Assembly (NCBI GenBank): GCA_910587455.1
Contig: CAJULK010000002.1
Coordinates: 124,001-188,000 of the forward strand
DNA: 64,000 bases
Source of the DNA: an uncultured Christensenellaceae bacterium
GTDB taxonomy: Bacteria > Bacillota > Clostridia > Christensenellales > Pumilibacteraceae
Direction: 5' to 3'
The notes beneath the pieces were generated by a model that saw only the letters and a program-made list of their open reading frames with translations, searched no databases and was not told where the DNA came from. The position numbers and the translations under genes are program-made. How positions within the stretch are numbered: position 1 is the stretch's first letter; the number at the start of each line of letters is the position of its first letter. Positions 60,357 to 64,000 of the stretch are shown here, in pieces.

Positions 60357-61139
60357 TTAGTTTTTTAGTATTTCCCTAACGCCTTTGTAAACTTCTTCTA
60401 CGTCCACATCGACATTCGTTATAAGTTTAACGCCCTCTATAGCCTGATAGACAAGCATCGGAAGCCCGTCGCAGACGCGCGCGCCCGTCCTCTCGCATCT
60501 GTTCAAAAACGCCGTGCGCCGAACATACGCGAGATCGTACGCATACTCGAAATCGGGCAGCACGCAAAGCGCCGACAAAGCGTCTTCGCCGTTTGCGCCG
60601 AGGCTCGTGCAGTTTACGACAAGCTCCGCTGGTTGATTTACATACAGCTCCGCACCGACCGCCGCGCACAGTTTTGCGGCGTTCATTAGCGTACGGTTGA
60701 GCACGTACACGCGTTTACCGGCTTTTACGAGCGCTTCCGCGACCGAATACGCCGCGCCGCCGCTGCCGAGCACTAACGCGCTTTTTACTTTGTTCCGCCA
60801 ATCGGTAAGATTCGAATCGACGGCGCGAATAAACCCTATCCCGTCGGTATTGTATCCGACGCGCGACTTACAGTCGACAACGTTGACGCCGCCGCCCGTG
60901 CGAGCTTCGGACAAAAACCGCTTGACGGACAGTTTATACGGCTTGGTAACGAAAAAACCGTCGCAAGTTGCAATCAGCCGCTCCACGCAGCGTTCGAACC
61001 CGTCTGCGGGCACATCCGCGACTTCGAACCCGACGTTTATTCCGATGACGTCCGCTATAGCCTTGTGGATCTCCGGCGAACGCGTATACGAAATATCGTT
61101 GCCGACAAGCGCGTATTTATAATGTTTTTTATCTGTCAC
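60357..61139 (-). CDS. aroE: Shikimate dehydrogenase
   Basis: NADP-dependent reduction of 3-dehydroshikimate, 260 residues. Start is GTG at 61139, which overlaps the aroA stop as GTGA and gives the expected beginning (DKKHYKYALVGNDISYTRSPEIHK, shikimate-binding Ser region). FFVTKPYK carries the catalytic Lys, GYNTDGIGF the catalytic Asp, and VLGSGGAAYSVAEAL the nucleotide loop, followed by LNRT as NADP specificity cue. The longer frame to 61187 runs within aroA and is unlikely. Confidence 0.94.
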   Translation of the reverse strand: MTDKKHYKYALVGNDISYTRSPEIHKAIADVIGINVGFEVADVPADGFERCVERLIATCDGFFVTKPYKLSVKRFLSEARTGGGVNVVDCKSRVGYNTDGIGFIRAVDSNLTDWRNKVKSALVLGSGGAAYSVAEALVKAGKRVYVLNRTLMNAAKLCAAVGAELYVNQPAELVVNCTSLGANGEDALSALCVLPDFEYAYDLAYVRRTAFLNRCERTGARVCDGLPMLVYQAIEGVKLITNVDVDVEEVYKGVREILKN

Positions 61140-62383
61140 AGCACCGCCCCCGTTTTGAAAAAATCGGGATAACTCACCGAAACGCACTCGCTTCCCGTTA
61201 TACGGGCGCCGCCGCCCGACGCAGCCGCGACAGCCGCGCTCATCGCTATCCTATGATCGCCGTGCGGATCGACGGTGCCGAACCCGAGCTTTTTGCCGCC
61301 GCAAACGACGATACCGTCATCAGTCTCCGCTATATCCGCGCCGAGCGCGCGTAACGCTTGGACAGTCGCCTTTATTCTGTCGCTCTCTTTGAAACGCAAC
61401 TCGCCCGCGCCGCGCACCACGCTCTTTCCGTTTATAAAACACGCAAGCGCGCAAAGTACGGGAATCTCGTCGATAAGCCGCGGCGCAAGATTTTCGTCTA
61501 TAACAAACGGTCGAGACGCTCCGCCCGAAACGCAAATATCCGCCGTAGGTTCCGCACCCGTCACGACGTTTTTGTATTCTATATCGGCGCCGACGGAACG
61601 CAACAGCGCTATGTACGCCGTTCGCGTTTCGTTTATCCCTACGTTCTTTACGGTACACCGACCGCGCAATGCGAGCGCGAGGCAAATCGGGTACGCCGCC
61701 GACGACGCGTCGCCCGGGACAGTAAGATCCGCAGCGTGCAATACGGACGGAGCGACGCACGCTTCGTTATCGCTCGCGCGCACGCTCGCACCCATAGCCG
61801 CAAGCATATTTTCCGTATGGTTTCGCGTCGCGCCGCAGTTTCCTACGGTCACTGCCGACGACGCGTTGAGCCCTGCGAGCAACAGCGCGCTCTTAACCTG
61901 CGCCGACGGCACGGGAAGCGTATAGTCGCATCCTCTCAGCGCTCCGCCTACGACCTTTACGGGCAGTCTGCCGTCGTCCGATCGGATATTCGCGCCCATT
62001 GCGGCGAGCGGCTCGATGACCCTGCGCATAGGACGGCTGCGCAACGATTCGTCGCCGTCGAGCTCATACACGCCGTTAAGTCCGGACAGCAGTCCTATCA
62101 AAAGCCGCGCCGTCGTTGCCGAATTGCCGCAGTCGAGCTTGCAGCCCGAAAACCGCGCGCCTACGATACGCGCTTCCGAACCGACCGTTTCTACGGACGC
62201 GCCGAGCCTGCGCACGCAGTCGATAGCGGAATAAACGTCGTCGCACAGCGACAGGTTTTTTATCACGGACTCGCCCTGCGCGTATGCGGCGAGGATAACC
62301 GCGCGCACGGATATGCTCTTGTCCGCAGGACAAAAAACGGTTCTGTCGTAATGCGAAAGACTTTTTACCGTCACGAAACTCAT
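61136..62383 (-). CDS. aroA: EPSP synthase with Ala at the glyphosate-site Gly position
   Basis: 5-enolpyruvylshikimate-3-phosphate synthase, 415 residues. Seen: PADKSISVRAVILAAYAQG, CGNSATTARLLIGLLSG, SRPMRRVIEPLAAMGA, PVPSAQVKSALLLAGL, PGDASSAAYPICLAL, RLIDEIPVLCALAC, RFKESDRI and DHRIAMSAA. In the second motif the usual G-N-A/S-G-T reads G-N-S-A-T: Ala at the position of E. coli Gly96, with Leu where Pro101 stands, the same pair as in the glyphosate-insensitive CP4 enzyme. KSISVR has Val where Asn or His is usual. ATGA overlap with aroB, GTGA overlap with aroE. Confidence 0.95.
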   Translation of the reverse strand: MSFVTVKSLSHYDRTVFCPADKSISVRAVILAAYAQGESVIKNLSLCDDVYSAIDCVRRLGASVETVGSEARIVGARFSGCKLDCGNSATTARLLIGLLSGLNGVYELDGDESLRSRPMRRVIEPLAAMGANIRSDDGRLPVKVVGGALRGCDYTLPVPSAQVKSALLLAGLNASSAVTVGNCGATRNHTENMLAAMGASVRASDNEACVAPSVLHAADLTVPGDASSAAYPICLALALRGRCTVKNVGINETRTAYIALLRSVGADIEYKNVVTGAEPTADICVSGGASRPFVIDENLAPRLIDEIPVLCALACFINGKSVVRGAGELRFKESDRIKATVQALRALGADIAETDDGIVVCGGKKLGFGTVDPHGDHRIAMSAAVAAASGGGARITGSECVSVSYPDFFKTGAVL

Positions 62384-63378
62384 ATCTCTTTAAGTTCCTT
62401 TAACGCATCGTCGTAACGCGAAATAAACTCGTCGGGGAACAGCCGAACTTCCTCTATCCTGCCGATCTCTACGGGCACCATCAACGAAATTTTGCCGTCG
62501 GTGTTTTTCTTGTCGCGCACCGCGGTTTCGCATACCGCACGCCCCGAAGTGCGCGGCGGCACGGTAAACCTGCGCAACGTTTCTATCGCTTCGCCGTACA
62601 GCGACGGCGGCATGTGATATTTACACATCGAAAATTCGGCGATCATGCCTTTAAGCACATACTCGCCGTGCGACAGCCTGAATCCGTCCACGCTTTCGAG
62701 CGCGTGTCCGACCGTATGTCCGACGTTGAGAATTTTACGCAAGCCTTTTTCTTTGGGGTCGGTTTTGACTATTCTCTTTTTGATTTCGACGCAACGGTTC
62801 AAAAGCGCGTAAACGCACTCGAAATCATGAGCGAGCAATCCGTCTGCGCTCTTTCGCATAAGCTCGTATGCGTGCGGATCCAGCATGCTCGTTTTTATCA
62901 TTTCGCCGAACCCGCACAGAAATTCTCTGTCCGCAAGAGTATCGACAAACCGCGCCGAAATATAAATTTCGCGCGGAGAGTGAAAGGCGCCCGCAAGATT
63001 TTTAACGCCGCGAAAATCCACTGCGGTCTTGCCGCCTATACAAGAATCCGCCATTGCGAGAAGCGTCGTAGGCACGCACACCCAATCTATCCCGCGCACG
63101 TAAAGCGCCGCGGCAAGCCCCGCCATATCGCCGACGACGCCTCCGCCCACCGCCGCGATCCTGTCGCCGCGAGTAAGTCCTGCGTCGGACATCGCGCCTA
63201 TAATATCGAAAAGCACGTCTTTGTTCTTGTTCTTTTCGCCGTGTTCGATCACATACGCGCCGCGCGTGAACTCGGGATAAATGCGCGCTACGTTGTCGTC
63301 CGTAACCGTGAACGCACACCCGTCGAGCGCCGCCTTTATTTTGCTTTCTATATTTTTTCCGACGTATACTCTGCTCAC
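62380..63378 (-). CDS. aroB: 3-dehydroquinate synthase
   Basis: NAD- and Zn-dependent cyclisation of DAHP, 332 residues from a GTG at 63378 that overlaps the aroC stop (GTGA); GAGGAG is 6-7 nt upstream. Seen: EHGEKNK, AAVGGGVVGDMAGLAAALYVRGIDW, VPTTLLAMADSCIGGKTAVDF, GFGEMIKTSML, and zinc ligands in NVGHTVGHALE with the preceding Glu. Slightly shorter than the 350-360 typical. Confidence 0.95.
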   Translation of the reverse strand: MSRVYVGKNIESKIKAALDGCAFTVTDDNVARIYPEFTRGAYVIEHGEKNKNKDVLFDIIGAMSDAGLTRGDRIAAVGGGVVGDMAGLAAALYVRGIDWVCVPTTLLAMADSCIGGKTAVDFRGVKNLAGAFHSPREIYISARFVDTLADREFLCGFGEMIKTSMLDPHAYELMRKSADGLLAHDFECVYALLNRCVEIKKRIVKTDPKEKGLRKILNVGHTVGHALESVDGFRLSHGEYVLKGMIAEFSMCKYHMPPSLYGEAIETLRRFTVPPRTSGRAVCETAVRDKKNTDGKISLMVPVEIGRIEEVRLFPDEFISRYDDALKELKEI

Positions 63379-64000
63379 TCGGCGCTCCTCTTTTTGCGGT
63401 AGCGCTCGATCGCTTCGTCCATTGTATCTCCGCCCAAAACAGTCGAAAGCGCCGAACACAATGCGAGCGCGACCGCGGCTTCCGCCGCTACGCCGCCTGC
63501 GGGGACTATACAAACGTCGCTCCTCAATGCCGCCGCTTTCACATTCTTTCCCGTAATAATATCCACCGTATCCAACCCGTTTGCGAGCGTCGGCACTGGC
63601 TTGAAATACGCGCGAACGGTTATTCGCTCGCCGTTTGTCATTCCGCCCTCAATTCCGCCGGCACGGTTAGTCATGCGTATATACTTTCCATTTTCCGCGG
63701 CATATATACGGTCGTGGAACTCCGAACCGAACACGGTCGATCCGTCTATGCCGTCGCCTATTTCAACTGCCTTGACAGACGGAACGGATCCGACCTCGCG
63801 CATTATCAATCCGTCGAGACGCAAATCCGACGATACATAACTGCCTATCCCCGCAACTACTCCGCTCGCCGTTACTTCCGCAACGCCGCCGAGAGTATCG
63901 CCGCGCTCTTTTGCAAGCGCTATCTCGTCTCTCATTCGCTTGCTCGCCGCGGCATCGATACACCGCACGGCGTCTTTATCCGCACGCGCGTTTATATCCG
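63375..64000 (-). CDS. aroC: Chorismate synthase (5' end outside window)
   Basis: Last shared step of aromatic synthesis, FMN-dependent. About 207 C-terminal residues of roughly 360 are visible; the frame is open through position 64000. Signature segments GSVPSVKAVEIGDGI and MTNRAGGIEGGMTNGERI are clear, followed by VPAGGVAAEAAVALALCSAL. Upstream-most gene of the visible aroC-B-A-E-Q-K operon; its promoter is off the window. Confidence 0.95.
   Translation of the reverse strand, partial: DINARADKDAVRCIDAAASKRMRDEIALAKERGDTLGGVAEVTASGVVAGIGSYVSSDLRLDGLIMREVGSVPSVKAVEIGDGIDGSTVFGSEFHDRIYAAENGKYIRMTNRAGGIEGGMTNGERITVRAYFKPVPTLANGLDTVDIITGKNVKAAALRSDVCIVPAGGVAAEAAVALALCSALSTVLGGDTMDEAIERYRKKRSAE

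Overview
The window looks like a chromosomal segment of an anaerobic member of the Bacillota, probably class Clostridia. This is inferred from gene content: a V/A-type ATP synthase operon instead of F1Fo, an NfnAB-type bifurcating transhydrogenase, LL-diaminopimelate aminotransferase (DapL), a class II GalT, DegV, a PP2C/Ser-Thr kinase pair, an ANTAR regulator beside a glutamine synthetase-like gene, and a 6S-like RNA. G+C is about half by eye. Starts are ATG, GTG and TTG. Sigma-A promoters fit well, many with an extended TGn -10. I saw no tRNA, rRNA, CRISPR array, IS element or prophage. Closer taxonomy is not supported.

Layout. 1-2024 (-): esterase then galT, which runs off the left edge. 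2253-7983 (+): arginine genes argC, argB, argD, argF, a GNAT overlapping argF, then degV. 8090-10337 (-): nfnA-nfnB. 10507-11758 (-): a small lipoprotein and a SPOR-like membrane protein. 11850-12530 (+): DUF6062. 12627-21772 (-): rpiB followed by the V-type ATPase genes G-I-K-E-C-F-A-B-D. 22068-24295 (+): PP2C phosphatase and kinase. 24296-24824: terminators and a 6S-like RNA. 24825-40020 (-): a 15-kb run of nine closely packed genes: phosphoglucomutase, GS-like, ANTAR, purF, carA, carB-dapF fusion, pyrG, dapL, DUF4241-TPR. 40271-51313 (-): one gene for a 3,680-residue cell-surface protein. 51564-53039 (-): tsaC-type gene and a low-molecular-weight phosphatase. 53098-54265 (+): an orphan membrane protein and an XRE regulator. 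54329-58617 (-): phosphohexomutase, transketolase and a YfbR-like protein. 58755-64000 (-): shikimate genes aroC-B-A-E-Q and an aroK-HAD fusion; aroC runs off the right edge.

How the genes work together. The 15-kb run groups enzymes that spend glutamine amide nitrogen (PurF, CarA, PyrG) with a GS-like protein lacking the catalytic flap, a pseudo-receiver ANTAR protein, and a leader hairpin that could be an attenuator. It also carries the last two steps of meso-diaminopimelate synthesis: DapL as its own gene, and DapF as the C-terminal part of one reading frame with CarB. CarAB also links this run to argF. The shikimate operon holds a second unusual fusion (shikimate kinase plus HAD phosphatase) and an EPSP synthase with Ala at the glyphosate-determining Gly position.

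The best leads for something new are the CarB-DapF fusion inside the glutamine-centred operon, the giant surface protein with its doubled operator-like repeat, and a lipoprotein promoter whose spacer contains a G9 tract suited to phase variation.
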